Shown here: positions 5,463-5,546 of the stretch, one piece after another
How the letters are laid out: each line of letters begins with the position of its first letter
Position numbering within the stretch: the stretch's first letter is position 1
Origin: Nitrospiria bacterium
GTDB taxonomy: Bacteria > Nitrospirota > Nitrospiria > JACQBZ01
NCBI GenBank assembly: GCA_919901335.1
Contig: CAKKOZ010000014.1
Location: 1-5,546, forward strand
DNA: 5,546 bases
Reading direction: 5' to 3'
Notes under the pieces: generated by a model
Seen by the model: only the letters and a program-made list of their open reading frames with translations
The model's database searches: none
Told to the model about the DNA's origin: nothing
Made by a program: the position numbers and the translations under genes

Positions 5463-5546
5463 TTGAACACGCGTAGCGCGCTGCATTTTCCCCCGCTTGC
5501 CGGGGGGGTCTTCAAACGCGTGCCGCTCATTCTGATTGCCCTGCTG
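5463..5546 (+). CDS. Start of an unidentified gene with a likely signal peptide or membrane anchor (partial)
   Basis: A TTG at 5463, behind GGAGGAG, opens a frame that stays open for all 28 codons to the window end. The product begins (M)NTRSALHFPPLAGG, then a basic patch FKR, then VPLILIALL. A positively charged stretch followed by a hydrophobic run is the usual beginning of a Sec signal peptide or an N-terminal membrane anchor, so the protein is probably exported or membrane bound. An in-frame GTG at 5520 is a second possible start but has no ribosome binding site. The gap to the HD gene stop is 17 bases, so it is likely in the same operon. I do not recognise the protein. The first codons contain nested inverted repeats (5468-5522). 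Confidence 0.6.
   Translation, partial: MNTRSALHFPPLAGGVFKRVPLILIALL
5468..5522. repeat. Nested inverted repeats at the start of the last gene
   Basis: Outer arms CACGCGT (5468-5474) and ACGCGTG (5516-5522) are perfect reverse complements. Between them CCCCCG (5490-5495) and CGGGGG (5501-5506) form a 6-bp stem with a 5-base loop CTTGC. A separate palindrome AGCGCGCT is at 5475-5482. There is no T tract after the inner stem on either strand, so it does not look like a terminator. In the mRNA it could fold just behind the start codon. Confidence 0.4.

Noticed and set aside
5488..5508. GC hairpin as an intrinsic terminator after the HD gene
   Set aside because: It is followed by GTCTTC, not a T run, on the + strand, and by AAAA on the minus strand. 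It also lies inside an open frame with its own ribosome binding site.

Overview
The window is a stretch of GC-rich bacterial chromosome (roughly 60% GC by eye). It is densely packed with genes, all on the + strand. Lon with a full-length LON substrate domain, ThiL, a DUF2062 membrane protein and good GGAGG-type ribosome binding sites suggest a Gram-negative-type bacterium. Nitrospirota, NC10 or a deltaproteobacterium-like lineage would fit, but that is a guess from style and gene content, not from a marker. I see no mobile elements, tRNA or rRNA genes, CRISPR arrays or signs of recent transfer.

Layout: 1-33 may be the last codons of an upstream gene. 47-2491 is lon, the ATP-dependent AAA+ protease, complete with its Walker motifs and Ser-Lys dyad. 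After a 62-base gap comes thiL (2554-3576), thiamine-monophosphate kinase. Its stop overlaps the start of a DUF2062 membrane protein (3573-4046) in an ATGA junction. That gene overlaps by 8 bases an HD-domain phosphohydrolase (4039-5445) of the SAMHD1/EF1143-like dNTP triphosphohydrolase group. Seventeen bases later a further gene starts at a TTG (5463) behind a strong ribosome binding site and runs off the window. It opens like a signal peptide or membrane anchor.

How the genes fit together: thiL, the DUF2062 gene, the HD gene and the last gene look like one transcription unit, with lon possibly reading through into it because I see no terminator between lon and thiL. The functions (protein quality control, cofactor activation, nucleotide-pool control) are housekeeping and not an obvious pathway. 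I do not see a new defence or mobile system. The most unusual signal is inside thiL: an in-frame A AAA AAT slippery heptamer followed directly by an 8-bp all-GC hairpin, with the -1 frame open into the DUF2062 gene. Other items are possible competing hairpins over the lon ribosome binding site, a tiny ORF overlapping the thiL start, and nested inverted repeats in the first codons of the last gene.
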